Shown here: positions 8,817 through 18,465 of the stretch, piece by piece | How positions within the stretch are numbered: position 1 is the stretch's first letter | How the letters are laid out: each line of letters starts with the position of its first letter | Source of the DNA: Betaproteobacteria bacterium | GTDB taxonomy: Bacteria; Pseudomonadota; Gammaproteobacteria; Burkholderiales; SG8-39 | Assembly: GCA_029883975.1 (NCBI GenBank) | Contig: JAOUIL010000003.1 | Location: forward strand, 36,174 to 100,173 | DNA: 64,000 nt | Direction: 5' to 3' | Position numbers and translations under genes: made by a program | Notes under the pieces: model-generated | The model's input: the letters and a program-made list of their open reading frames with translations, nothing else | What the model was told of the DNA's origin: nothing | The model's database searches: none

Positions 8817-8840
8817 AGTTTGCTGCCTGGGCAGTCAACT
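8817..8840. promoter_or_regulatory. Candidate MarR-type operator in divergent promoter region
   Basis: Imperfect 24-bp palindrome AGTTTGCTGCCTGGGCAGTCAACT just upstream of the marR start. Confidence 0.55.
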
Positions 8841-8844
8841 GGGG

Positions 8845-9294
8845 GTGGGCGTGGGCCTGTACCGGGCCGAGACCTATCGCGTCGAGGACAGCGTCGGCTG
8901 GCTGGTGACGCGCCTGCGCTCGTCGATCTTCGCCGCGGTGGACCGCGAGCTCGCCGGCTCGGGTATCTCGGCGGCGCAGGCCGGCATCCTGCTCTACCTC
9001 GCCCATGGGCGCGGCGACCGCGTGGCCGACATCGCGCGCGACTACAGCTACGACACCGGCGCGGCCACGCGCATGGTCGCGCGCCTCGCCGCCAAGCGGC
9101 TGCTGCGCCGCGTGCCCGACGCCGAGGACGGCCGCGTCGTGCGCCTGGAGCTCACCGCGGGCGGCCGCAAGCTCGCCGCCGAGCTGCCGGCCGTGGCCGC
9201 CAAGGTGCTCAACCAGCACCTGCGCGGCTTCACGCACGCCGAGCTCGGCCAGTTGAAGGGGCTGCTGCAACGCATGCTCGACAACCATGGCTAG
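8845..9294 (+). CDS. MarR family transcriptional regulator
   Basis: SVGWLVTRLRSSIFAAVDRELAGSGISAAQAGILLYLAHG...DYSYDTGAATRMVARLAAKRLLRRVPDAEDGRVVRLELT; GTG at 8845 or 8851; the longer ORF-track start at 8758 would read through the palindrome. Confidence 0.85.
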   Translation: MGVGLYRAETYRVEDSVGWLVTRLRSSIFAAVDRELAGSGISAAQAGILLYLAHGRGDRVADIARDYSYDTGAATRMVARLAAKRLLRRVPDAEDGRVVRLELTAGGRKLAAELPAVAAKVLNQHLRGFTHAELGQLKGLLQRMLDNHG

Positions 9295-10408
9295 CCGGCG
9301 CCACGCGCTCACCGGCATGCTGCTCGTGGTGGCGGCCGCGGCCGGCGGCTGGGCCGCCTGGTGGCAGCTTTCGGGGCGCTATTACCAGAGCACCGAGAAC
9401 GCCTACGCGGCGGGCAACCTCGTCGAGGTGACGCCGCAGGTGGCGGGCACCGTGATCGCCATCGGCGCCGACAACATGCAGCGCGTCGAGGTGGGGCAGA
9501 TGCTGGTGCGGCTGGATCGCGCCGATGCCGAAGTGGCGCTCGCCCAGGCCGAGGCGACGCTGGCGCGCGCGGTGCGCGAGGCGCGCACGCTGTACGGCAA
9601 CAACCTCGCGCTGGAGGCGAACGTGCGCGTGCGCGAGGCCGAGCTGCAGCGCGCCGAGGAGTTCCTCGCGCGCCGCGAGCCGCTCGCCCGCCAGGGGGTG
9701 GTGTCGCGCGAGGAGTGGGATACGGCGCTGACCGCGGCGGCCGCCGCGCGCGCCTCGCTCACCGCCGCGCGCGAGAACCTTGCCACCAATCGCGTGTTCA
9801 CCGACAAGGTCAAGCTCGAGGAGCAGCCCTCGGTGCTGCTCGCCGCGGCGCGCGTGCGCGAGGCCTGGCTCGCGCTGCAGCGCACCGAGATCCCGGCGCC
9901 CGTGTCGGGCACCGTGGCGCGGCGCTCGGTGCAGGTCGGGCAGCGCGTCGCGCCGGGCGCGCGCCTGATGGCCGTGGTGCCGCTCGGCGACGTCTGGGTG
10001 GACGCGAACTTCAAGGAGGCGCAGCTGCGCGACATGCGCGTCGGTCAGCCGGCGCGCGTTACCGCCGACCTGTACGGCGGCACGGTCGAGTATCGCGGGC
10101 GCGTGGCGGGGCTGGCCGCGGGCACGGGCGGCGCTTTCGCGCTGCTGCCGCCGCAGAACGCCACCGGCAACTGGATCAAGGTGGTGCAGCGCGTGCCGGT
10201 GAGGATCGAGCTGGACGCGGCGCAGCTGCTGGAGCACCCGCTGCGCGTCGGTCTGTCGATGACCGTCGAGGTCGAGACGCGCGACACGAGCGGCACGCAG
10301 CTCGCGGCGCTGGCGGGCAGCGCGCCGGCATTCGCCACCGAGGCGCTCACCGTGCCGGCGGCGGAGGCGGACGCGCGCGTGCGCGCCATCATCGCTGCGC
10401 ACCGGTGA
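9287..10408 (+). CDS. HlyD/EmrA family periplasmic adaptor subunit
   Basis: TENAYAAGNLVEVTPQVAGTVIAIGADNMQRVEVGQMLVRLD...IPAPVSGTVARRSVQVGQRVAPG...FKEAQLRDMRVGQPA. Confidence 0.9.
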   Translation: MASRRHALTGMLLVVAAAAGGWAAWWQLSGRYYQSTENAYAAGNLVEVTPQVAGTVIAIGADNMQRVEVGQMLVRLDRADAEVALAQAEATLARAVREARTLYGNNLALEANVRVREAELQRAEEFLARREPLARQGVVSREEWDTALTAAAAARASLTAARENLATNRVFTDKVKLEEQPSVLLAAARVREAWLALQRTEIPAPVSGTVARRSVQVGQRVAPGARLMAVVPLGDVWVDANFKEAQLRDMRVGQPARVTADLYGGTVEYRGRVAGLAAGTGGAFALLPPQNATGNWIKVVQRVPVRIELDAAQLLEHPLRVGLSMTVEVETRDTSGTQLAALAGSAPAFATEALTVPAAEADARVRAIIAAHR

Positions 10409-11991
10409 GCTCCACGGCGCGCGCCGTCGTACCGGGGTCGCCCGCCGCCGGGCCGGCGCCGCTCGCCGGCGCCGAGCGCCTGGTCGGCGCGTTCATGATC
10501 GCCGTGGCCACCTTCATGGTGGTGCTGGACATCACCATCGCCAACGTCTCGGTGGCCACCATCTCCGGCGACCTGGGCGTGAGCGCCACGCAGGGCACCT
10601 GGATCGTCACTTCCTATGCCGCGGCGCAGGCCATCGCCATGCCGCTCACCGGCTGGCTGACGCGGCGCTTCGGCCAGGTGCGCCTCATCGTCTGGTCGGT
10701 GCTGCTGTTCACCGCCACCTCGCTGCTTTGCGGGCTCGCCGAGAGCCTCGAGACGCTGGTCGTGTTCCGCGTGGCGCAGGGCCTGGTGGCCGGGCCGATG
10801 GTGCCCGTGTCGCAGTCGCTGCTGCTCGCCACCTTCGGCCCGGGGGGCGCGGGCCTGGCGCTGTCGGTCTGGTCGATGACGGCGACGCTCGCGCCGATCA
10901 GCGGGCCGATCATCGGCGGCTGGATCACCGAGGAGATCGCCTGGCCGTGGATCTTCTACATCAACGTGCCGGTGGGCGTGCTGTGCGCCAGCCTGATCTG
11001 GCTCATCTACCGCGAGCGCGAGACGCCGCGGCAGCGCGTGCCGGTGGACGTGGTGGGGCTCGCGCTGCTCGCCGTGTGGGTCGGCGCGCTGCAGATCCTG
11101 CTCGACAAGGGCAAGGAGCTCGACTGGTTCGCCTCGCCGGTGATCGTCGCGCTCGCCTGCGTCAGCGTCGCGGGCTTCGCCTTCTTCCTGGTGTGGGAGC
11201 TGCTCGACAACCCGCACCCGATCGTCGACCTGCAGCTGCTGCGCGACCGCGACTTCTGGACCGGCACCACGGCGCTCTCGGTCGGCTATGCGGTGTTCTT
11301 CGGCGCCATCGTCGTGCTGCCGCTGTGGCTGCAGCAGTACATGGGCTACCCGCAGATCTGGGCCGGGCTGATGATGATGCCCTTCGGCCTGCTCGCCCTG
11401 GTGCTCGCGCCGATCGTCGGGCGCACGCTGCACGTGATCGATCCGCGCCTGATGGCGAGCGCGGGCTTCCTCGTCTTCGCGCTGGTGTCCTTCATGCGCT
11501 CCGAGTTCAACCTCGAGGCCGACTGGATGACCATCGCGCTGCCGATGTTCATCCAGGGCGCGGCCAACGTGATGTTCTTCCTGCCGCTCACCGGCCTCGC
11601 GCTGCGCGGCATGACGCCGGAGAAGATGCCGGGCGCCACCGGGCTGCAGAACTTCCTGCGCTACATGGGCGGCGCGGTCGGCGCCTCGCTCGCCATCACG
11701 CTGTGGGACGACCGCGCCAAGCTGCACCGCGCGCAGCTCGCCGAGCACCTGGTGGGCGGCGAGCCGCAGACCGAGGCCGCGCTCGAGGCGCTGCGCGCGC
11801 AGGGCCTGTCGCCGGTCCAGGCGCTGGCGCAGCTCGACCAGACGCTGGATGCGCAGGCGCGCATGCTTTCCACCGTCGATCTGTTCTGGCTGTCGGGCGT
11901 GCTGTTCGTCGCCCTCACGGTGCTGGTGTGGCTCGCGAACGCGCCAGGCCCGGCTGCTAGGATGCAGCCTCGAACCGGGAGCCACGAATGA
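10405..11991 (+). CDS. DHA2 family (EmrB-like) MFS efflux transporter
   Basis: VVLDITIANVSVATISGDLGVSATQGTWIVTSYAAAQAIAMPLTGWL...GPIIGGWITEEIAWPWIFYINVPVG; GTG start overlapping the emrA-like stop. Confidence 0.92.
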   Translation: MSSTARAVVPGSPAAGPAPLAGAERLVGAFMIAVATFMVVLDITIANVSVATISGDLGVSATQGTWIVTSYAAAQAIAMPLTGWLTRRFGQVRLIVWSVLLFTATSLLCGLAESLETLVVFRVAQGLVAGPMVPVSQSLLLATFGPGGAGLALSVWSMTATLAPISGPIIGGWITEEIAWPWIFYINVPVGVLCASLIWLIYRERETPRQRVPVDVVGLALLAVWVGALQILLDKGKELDWFASPVIVALACVSVAGFAFFLVWELLDNPHPIVDLQLLRDRDFWTGTTALSVGYAVFFGAIVVLPLWLQQYMGYPQIWAGLMMMPFGLLALVLAPIVGRTLHVIDPRLMASAGFLVFALVSFMRSEFNLEADWMTIALPMFIQGAANVMFFLPLTGLALRGMTPEKMPGATGLQNFLRYMGGAVGASLAITLWDDRAKLHRAQLAEHLVGGEPQTEAALEALRAQGLSPVQALAQLDQTLDAQARMLSTVDLFWLSGVLFVALTVLVWLANAPGPAARMQPRTGSHE

Positions 11992-12629
11992 AGGACTTCA
12001 CCCCCACCCCCCGCACGAGGATCAAGCGCCTGCCCAAGCGCGCGCGCTACGACCGCGACACCGTGTATTCGATTCTGGATGCCGGCTTCGTCTGCCACCT
12101 CGGCTACGTGATCGACAAGCATCCCTTTGTGACGCCCACGGCCTACTGGCGCGAGGGGGATGCCGTGTACTGGCACGGTTCGTCGAAGAGCCGCATGCTG
12201 CTCGCGCTGGAGAAGAACCCGAACGTGTGCCTGACGGTGACGCACTTCGACGGCCTGGTGGTGGCGCGCTCGGGCTTCCACATGTCGGTCAACTACCGCT
12301 CGGCAATGATCTTCGGCAAGCCGTACAAGGTGAGCGATCCCGAAGAGAAGCTCGCGAAGATGGAGAAGTTCGTCGAGCGGCTCTATCCCGGGCACTGGAA
12401 CAACCTGCGGCCCGTGCACAAGCAGGAGCTGAAGGCGATGAGCGTGTTCGGCCTGCACCTCGAGGAAGCGGTGGCCAAGGTGCGCACCGGCGGCCCGATC
12501 GACGAGCCGGAGGACTACCGGCTGCCCATCTGGGCGGGCGTGGTGCCGGTGCAGCAGGTGCTGGGCGCGCCACAGGATGACGGGCGGCTCGCGCCCGGCA
12601 CTTCCGCCGCGCCGAAGGTGACGCTCTAG
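11988..12629 (+). CDS. Pyridoxamine 5'-phosphate oxidase family protein
   Basis: RIKRLPKRARYDRDTVYSILDAGFVCHLGYVIDKHPFVTPTAYWREGDAVYWHGSSKSRML. Confidence 0.85.
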   Translation: MKDFTPTPRTRIKRLPKRARYDRDTVYSILDAGFVCHLGYVIDKHPFVTPTAYWREGDAVYWHGSSKSRMLLALEKNPNVCLTVTHFDGLVVARSGFHMSVNYRSAMIFGKPYKVSDPEEKLAKMEKFVERLYPGHWNNLRPVHKQELKAMSVFGLHLEEAVAKVRTGGPIDEPEDYRLPIWAGVVPVQQVLGAPQDDGRLAPGTSAAPKVTL

Positions 12630-13081
12630 AGGATTCCGGCGGCGAGGCCGGCGGCCATCGCCGCGCCGAGCTGTTCGCAGGCGGCGAGCTGCTCCGGCTT
12701 CAGGTCCTTCACGACGACGATCGGCTCGCGGATCTTCTTCAGGCGCAACCCGGTGACGATGCGCTCGACGGACGTCACGGCGCCGCTGCCGTCCTGGCCC
12801 GCGCCGACGAACAGCGCCCAGGGCCTGCCCTCGAGCTTGCCTTCGCAGGCGTAGAAGATGCGCTCGAGGAAGTCCTTCATCATCCCCGACATGTAGCCGA
12901 AGTTCTCCGGCGTGCCGAGGATCAATCCGTCGGCGGCGAGCACGTCCTGCGGACCGGCGTCCGCGCAGCGCTTCACGACGACGCGCACGCCCTCCTCGGC
13001 GCGCGCGCCGCGCTCCACGGCCTCGGACATCTGCGCGGTCTTCACGCCGCCGGTGTGGTAGACGATGAGGAGCGTCTTCAC
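12626..13081 (-). CDS. Flavodoxin / NADPH-dependent FMN reductase family protein
   Basis: (GTG)KTLLIVYHTGGVKTAQMSEAVERG...ADGLILGTPENFGYMSGMMKDFLERIFY. Confidence 0.8.
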   Translation of the reverse strand: MKTLLIVYHTGGVKTAQMSEAVERGARAEEGVRVVVKRCADAGPQDVLAADGLILGTPENFGYMSGMMKDFLERIFYACEGKLEGRPWALFVGAGQDGSGAVTSVERIVTGLRLKKIREPIVVVKDLKPEQLAACEQLGAAMAAGLAAGIL

Positions 13082-13836
13082 GTCGAATTCCTGGTCGCCG
13101 GGTCCTGGCGGTAGTACCGCTTCAGCTGCTCGTAGACGTCGGGATAGCGCCGCCGGGTCTCCGCCCCGTCGGTGAAGAACTTCTCGCTGAGGACGGCGAA
13201 GAACTCGCTGGCGTGCTGCGCCGCGTACGGATCGAGCCAGGTGTCCCTGCCGCGATCGACGGCGTCGCAGAATCCCTCGTAGGCGATGCGAAACGCCGCC
13301 GTCCACGCGCGCCGGTCCATGCCCGAGTGCAGCGGCGGCAGGCCGTCGGCCGCGCCGTTCGCCATGTCGAGCTTGTGCGCGAACTCGTGGATGACGACGT
13401 TCATGTCCGGCGCATGGGCCGCCGCGTCCCAGGACAGCACCACCGGGCCGCCCTGCCAGGACTCGCCGGCGCGCTCGTCGTCGAACTCGTGCACCACGCC
13501 GCCCTCGTCGGTTTCCTTCACGCGCACCCTGAACTCTCCGGGATACACCACGATCTCGCTCCATTCGTCGTAGCGATCGAGCCCCAGGTGCAGCACCGGC
13601 AGCGCCGCCTGCACGGCGATCGACAGCCGCATGGCGTCGTCGAGCTGCAGGCCGTGCGCGCCGGAGAACTCCTTCTCCACCAGCAGCAGCAGCGCGAGCG
13701 CGCGCAGCCGCTCGAGCTCGTCGCGTCGCAGGCCGCGCAGGAAGGGCAGCGGCTGCGTCACCGAGCGCCACAGTTCCTCGTCGATGCGGTGGTGCGCCAG
13801 CAGGCGCCGCCGCCGCCAGTTCTTCAGCCAACCCAT
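13078..13836 (-). CDS. mtfA: MtfA-like zinc-dependent peptidase (M90)
   Basis: MGWLKNWRRRRLL...VVYPGEFRV...GPVVLSWDAAAH...NVVIHEFAHKLDMANGAADGLPPL (HEFAHKLD). Confidence 0.9.
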   Translation of the reverse strand: MGWLKNWRRRRLLAHHRIDEELWRSVTQPLPFLRGLRRDELERLRALALLLLVEKEFSGAHGLQLDDAMRLSIAVQAALPVLHLGLDRYDEWSEIVVYPGEFRVRVKETDEGGVVHEFDDERAGESWQGGPVVLSWDAAAHAPDMNVVIHEFAHKLDMANGAADGLPPLHSGMDRRAWTAAFRIAYEGFCDAVDRGRDTWLDPYAAQHASEFFAVLSEKFFTDGAETRRRYPDVYEQLKRYYRQDPATRNST

Positions 13837-13852
13837 CCGATTACAATACCGC

Positions 13853-15859
13853 ATGGTCTCGGTCGTGCAGTTGCATCCGCAGGGCGCCGCCGCCGCGCTC
13901 GAGGCCCTCGCGGAAGGCCTCGGCGGCGAGGAGCGCGCGCTCGTCGGCCGCGCTCTCGAGTTCGCCGAATCCCTGTACGCGGGCCACGAGCTGTCCACCG
14001 GCGAGCCGGTGTGGCCGCACGCGCTCGGCCTGGGCGCCAGCCTTGCCGGGATCGGCGTCGACCCGGCGGCGCGCGCGGCCGGCGTGCTGTTCGCGGCGCC
14101 CAAGTACCTCGCGCACGGCGACGCGCTCGCCGCGCGCTTGGGCGCCGAGGTCGCCGGCCTGGCTGCCGGCGTGGAGAAGCTCTACCAGCTGCGCGTGCTG
14201 ACGCGCGCTACCGCCGCGCAGCAGACTGAAATCCTGCGCAAGATGGTGCTCGGCATGGTGGAGGACGTGCGCGTGGTGCTCATCCGCCTGGCGAGCCGCA
14301 CGCAGACGCTGCGCTGGTTCGCCAAGCGCGCCTCGCCCGAGCGCGAGGCCTACGCGCGCGAGACGCTCGACATCTACGCGCCGCTCGCCAACCGCCTGGG
14401 CGTCTGGCAGCTGAAGTGGGAGCTGGAGGACCTGTCATTCCGCTTCCTCGAGCCCGAGGTCTACAAGCGCATCGCCAGGATGCTCGACGAGCGCCGGCAG
14501 GAGCGCGAGCACTACATCGCCGAGGCGATCGCCGCGCTGCGGCGCGAGCTGGCCGCCGCGGGCGTGCCCGGCGAGGTGAGCGGCCGTCCCAAGCACATCT
14601 ACTCCATCTGCAACAAGATGCGCCTGAAGGGCCTGGGCTTCGAGCAGCTGCACGACATCCGCGCGCTGCGCGTCATCGTGCCCGAGGTCAAGGACTGCTA
14701 CGCCGCGCTCGGCGTGGCGCACAACCTCTGGCGCCCGATCGAGCGCGAGTTCGACGACTACATCTCGCGGCCGAAGGACAACCTGTACCAGTCGCTGCAC
14801 ACCGCGGTGCTCGGGCCGGGCGGCAAGACGCTGGAGGTGCAGATCCGCACCGAGGGGATGCACCGCCACGCGGAGCTCGGCGTCGCCGCGCACTGGCGCT
14901 ACAAGGAAGCGGGGCGCGCGACGCGCGCCGACACCGCGTTCGACGACAAGGTAGCCTGGCTGCGGCAGCTGCTCGCCTGGCGCGACGAGGTGGCCGACCG
15001 CGGCACGCGCGCCGAGGCGGCGCGGCGCGCCTCCTTCGACGACACCATCTACGCAGTGACGCCGCAGGGCAAGGTCGTGGACCTGCCCGCGGGCGCCACG
15101 CCGGTCGATTTCGCCTATGCGCTGCACACCGATCTCGGCCACCGCTGCCGCGGCGCCAAGGTGGACGGGCGCATCGTGCCGCTCGACACGCCGTTGAAGA
15201 GCGGCCAGCGCGTCGAGATCACGGTGGCGAAGACGGGCGGGCCGTCGCGCGACTGGCTCAATCCCGAGCGCGGATTCCTCAAGTCGAGCCGCGCGCGCGC
15301 CAAGGTGCGGCACTGGTTCAACCTGCAGGAGGGCGGGCGCGAGCCGGCGCCGGCGCCGCGGCCCAGGCTCGTGCCGGCCCCGGCGCCCGCGGCGCCGAAG
15401 AAGCGCAAGACAGGCGCCGGCGGCCGCGGCGTGCTGGTGGTGGGCATGGACCGGCTGCTCACGCAGATGGCCAAGTGCTGCAAGCCGGTGCCGCCCGACC
15501 CGATCCGCGGCTTCGTCACGCGCGGGCGCGGCGTGTCCATCCACCGCGCCGACTGCCCGAGCCTGGCGCGCCTGGCGCAGGCCGATGCCGCGCGCGTGCT
15601 GGAGGCGCAATGGGGCGAGGGCGTGGGCGCCTACGGCGTGGACCTGGTGGTGACGGCGAGCGACCGGCCGGGGCTGCTGCGCGACGTGGGGGATGCGCTC
15701 GCGCGCGAGCACATCAACGTCACCGCGGTGCGCACGCAGAGCCGCGAGGACCTGGCCTTCATGCGCTTTGCCTTCGAGGTGACCGACCTCTCGCAACTGC
15801 GGCGCGCGATCGGCGCGGTGCGCGAGGTGCACGGCGTCATCCGCGTGGCGCGGGGCTGA
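13853..15859 (+). CDS. relA: RelA/SpoT family (p)ppGpp synthetase
   Basis: Degenerate HD region, synthetase motifs (GRPKHIYSICNKMRLKGLGFEQLHDIRALRVIV; YISRPKDNLYQSLHTAVLGPGGKTLEVQIRTEGMH), TGS and ACT domains. Confidence 0.93.
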   Translation: MVSVVQLHPQGAAAALEALAEGLGGEERALVGRALEFAESLYAGHELSTGEPVWPHALGLGASLAGIGVDPAARAAGVLFAAPKYLAHGDALAARLGAEVAGLAAGVEKLYQLRVLTRATAAQQTEILRKMVLGMVEDVRVVLIRLASRTQTLRWFAKRASPEREAYARETLDIYAPLANRLGVWQLKWELEDLSFRFLEPEVYKRIARMLDERRQEREHYIAEAIAALRRELAAAGVPGEVSGRPKHIYSICNKMRLKGLGFEQLHDIRALRVIVPEVKDCYAALGVAHNLWRPIEREFDDYISRPKDNLYQSLHTAVLGPGGKTLEVQIRTEGMHRHAELGVAAHWRYKEAGRATRADTAFDDKVAWLRQLLAWRDEVADRGTRAEAARRASFDDTIYAVTPQGKVVDLPAGATPVDFAYALHTDLGHRCRGAKVDGRIVPLDTPLKSGQRVEITVAKTGGPSRDWLNPERGFLKSSRARAKVRHWFNLQEGGREPAPAPRPRLVPAPAPAAPKKRKTGAGGRGVLVVGMDRLLTQMAKCCKPVPPDPIRGFVTRGRGVSIHRADCPSLARLAQADAARVLEAQWGEGVGAYGVDLVVTASDRPGLLRDVGDALAREHINVTAVRTQSREDLAFMRFAFEVTDLSQLRRAIGAVREVHGVIRVARG

Positions 15860-15887
15860 CGCGGAAAGGTTGCTCGCCGCCTCGGGG

Positions 15888-16220
15888 CTAGAGTCGGGGC
15901 GCGAGCACGAGCAGCCACGCGGCGGTCGCAGCGGCCAGCGCGAGCATGACCGCCGCGCTGCCGTAATCCTTGGCGCGCATGGACAGCTCATGGTGCTCGT
16001 GCGAGACGCGATCCACCACGGCTTCGACTGCCGAATTCAGCAGCTCGACGATCAGCACCATCACGATGCTGCCCGCGAGAAGCACCTGCTCGATGCTGTC
16101 CTCGCCGAGCCACAAACCGACGGGCACGAGGATGAACGCCGCCAATACTTCGAGCCTGAATGCTTCCTCGTGCCGGAAGGCGGCAGCCAAGCCTTGCGCA
16201 GAGTATCGGGTCGCGGCCAT
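15888..16220 (-). CDS. dgkA: Diacylglycerol kinase
   Basis: FRHEEAFRLEVLAAFILVPVGLWLGEDSIEQVLLAGSIVMVLIVELLNSAVEAVVDRVSHEHHELSMRAKDYGSAAV. Confidence 0.93.
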   Translation of the reverse strand: MAATRYSAQGLAAAFRHEEAFRLEVLAAFILVPVGLWLGEDSIEQVLLAGSIVMVLIVELLNSAVEAVVDRVSHEHHELSMRAKDYGSAAVMLALAAATAAWLLVLAPRL

Positions 16221-16261
16221 CAGGCGCCGCACCCCAGTGGCGCGTTTTGGCGGCGAAGCCG

Positions 16262-18343
16262 TCAAGAAGGCGTCCCCAGCGTGAACAACAGCTCCTCCTG
16301 CGCCGACCTCGGCCGCCCGCGCCGCGGCCGCAGGCGCGTGTAGACGCCGTCCGCGTCCATGGTCCAGGCCTGGCAGTTGTCGTCGAGATAGGCCTGCAGG
16401 CCCTCGCGGATCACGCGCCGCTTGAGCGCCGGGTCGAGCACCGGGAAGCACAGCTCGATGCGGCGGAAGAAGTTGCGGCCCATCCAGTCGGCGCTCGCCA
16501 GGTAGACGTCCTCGGCGCCGCCGGCGAGGAAGAAGAACACGCGCGTATGCTCGAGGAAGCGGCCGATGATCGAGCGCACGCGGATGTTCTCGGACAATCC
16601 GGCGATGCCCGGGCGCAGCGCGCAAACGCCGCGCACGATCAGGTCGACCTTCACGCCGGCCTGCGAGGCGAGGTACAGCTCGTCGATCACCTGCGGGTCG
16701 AGCAGCGCGTTCATCTTGGCGATGATGCGCGCCGCCCGTCCCTCGCGCGCGTTGCGCGCCTCGGCGCGGATGGCCTCGACGATGCGCTTGTGCAGCGTGA
16801 ACGGCGACTGCCAGACGTGCCGCAGCTTGCCCGCGCGCCCGAGGCCGGTGAGCTGCTTGAAGACCTCGGCGACGTCGGCGCACAGCTCCTCGTTGGCCGT
16901 CAGCAGGCCGAAGTCGGTGTAGAAGCGCGCGGTGCGCGGATGATAGTTGCCGGTCGCGACGTGCGCGTAGCGGCGCAGCACCTTGCCGCTTTCCGTGTCT
17001 TCGCGGCGCACGATCAGCGCCATCTTGGCGTGCGTCTTGTGCCCGACCACGCCGTAGACGACGTGCGCGCCCACTTCTTCCAGGCGCGCCGCCCAGTTGA
17101 GGTTGGCTTCCTCGTCGAAGCGCGCCATCAGCTCCACCACGACGGTCACCTCCTTGCCGCGGCGCGCGGCGTCGATCAGGATCTCCATCAGCTCCGAGTC
17201 GGTGCCGGTGCGGTAGACGGTCTGCTTGATGGCGATGACGTCCGCATCGAGCGCCGTGGTGCGGATGAAGTCGATGACCGGCGCGAAGGACTGGAAGGGG
17301 TGGTGCAGCAGCACATCCTGCTTCTTCAGCACGTCGAACAGGTCGCTGCGCGCCTCGAGCGGCGCGGGCAGCCCGGGCTGGAACAGCGGGTACTTGAGGT
17401 CCGGGCGCTCGACCTGCTCGGGCACCTCGCGCAGGCGGTACAGGTTCACCGGGCCTTCGACGCGGTAGAGATCGGCCTCCGTGAGCCCGAACTGCTGCAG
17501 CAGGAACTCGATCATCGCCGGCGAGCAGTTGTCGGCCACCTCCAGGCGCACCGCATTGCCGAAATGCCGGTGCAGCAGCTCGCCCTTGAGCGCGGTGTGC
17601 AGGTTCTTGATCTCCTCCTCGTCCACGAACAGGTCGGAGTTGCGCGTGACGCGGAACTGGTAGCAGCCGAGCACCTTCATGCCGGCGAACAGCTCCTCGA
17701 GGTGCGCGTGCAGGATCGAGGACAGGAAGACGAAGGCGAACTGCGCGCCGGCGATCTCGCGCGGCAGGCGGATGACGCGCGGCAGCGCGCGCGGCGCCTG
17801 CACGATGGCGGCGCGCGAGCTGCGCCCGAACGCGTCGCGCCCGACCAGCTCGACGACGAGGTTCAGGCTCTTGTTGAGCACCTTGGGGAACGGGTGCGCC
17901 GGGTCGAGGCCGATGGGCGTCAGCACCGGCAGCAGCTCGCGGAAGAAGTAGTCGCGGATCCACTGGCGCTGCGCCGGCGACCATTCCTCGCGCCGCGGGA
18001 AGACCACGCCGGCCTCGGCGAGCGCGGGCAGCAGCACCGTGTTCAGCAGCCGGTACTGGTCGGCGACCAGCGCGTGCGACTCGCGCCCGACGGCGTCGAG
18101 CACCTCGACCGGGCCCTTGCCGTCCGGCCCGGGCTCGGGCAGGTTCAGCTCGATCTGCTCCTTCAGGCCGGCGACGCGGATCTCGAAGAACTCGTCCAGG
18201 TTGGACGAGACGATGGTGAGGAAGCGCAGCCGCTCGAGCAGCGGCACCGATTCGTCGGCGGCCTGCGCCAGCACGCGCCGGTTGAACGCCAGGATGCCGA
18301 GCTCCCGGTTCAGGAAATGCGCGGTGGGCAGGTCTCTCTTCAT
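16262..18343 (-). CDS. ppk1: Polyphosphate kinase 1
   Basis: 693 aa; FLNRELGILAFNRRVLAQA...LLHHPFQSFAPVIDFI...KQTVYRTGTDSELMEILIDAARRGKEVTVVVELMARFDEEANLNWAARLEEVGAHVVYGVVGHKTHAKM. Confidence 0.97.
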   Translation of the reverse strand: MKRDLPTAHFLNRELGILAFNRRVLAQAADESVPLLERLRFLTIVSSNLDEFFEIRVAGLKEQIELNLPEPGPDGKGPVEVLDAVGRESHALVADQYRLLNTVLLPALAEAGVVFPRREEWSPAQRQWIRDYFFRELLPVLTPIGLDPAHPFPKVLNKSLNLVVELVGRDAFGRSSRAAIVQAPRALPRVIRLPREIAGAQFAFVFLSSILHAHLEELFAGMKVLGCYQFRVTRNSDLFVDEEEIKNLHTALKGELLHRHFGNAVRLEVADNCSPAMIEFLLQQFGLTEADLYRVEGPVNLYRLREVPEQVERPDLKYPLFQPGLPAPLEARSDLFDVLKKQDVLLHHPFQSFAPVIDFIRTTALDADVIAIKQTVYRTGTDSELMEILIDAARRGKEVTVVVELMARFDEEANLNWAARLEEVGAHVVYGVVGHKTHAKMALIVRREDTESGKVLRRYAHVATGNYHPRTARFYTDFGLLTANEELCADVAEVFKQLTGLGRAGKLRHVWQSPFTLHKRIVEAIRAEARNAREGRAARIIAKMNALLDPQVIDELYLASQAGVKVDLIVRGVCALRPGIAGLSENIRVRSIIGRFLEHTRVFFFLAGGAEDVYLASADWMGRNFFRRIELCFPVLDPALKRRVIREGLQAYLDDNCQAWTMDADGVYTRLRPRRGRPRSAQEELLFTLGTPS

Positions 18344-18465
18344 GGCGGTCGGCCGCGGCGGCGCGGCCCGGGGCCACGAATTCTACGCTTGCCCTGTGAC
18401 GCCAGGATGACGGCGCGGTGGCGCCACGAGCAAGAAAGGCCCGGCCGGGCTATCCTGCGGCCCGC

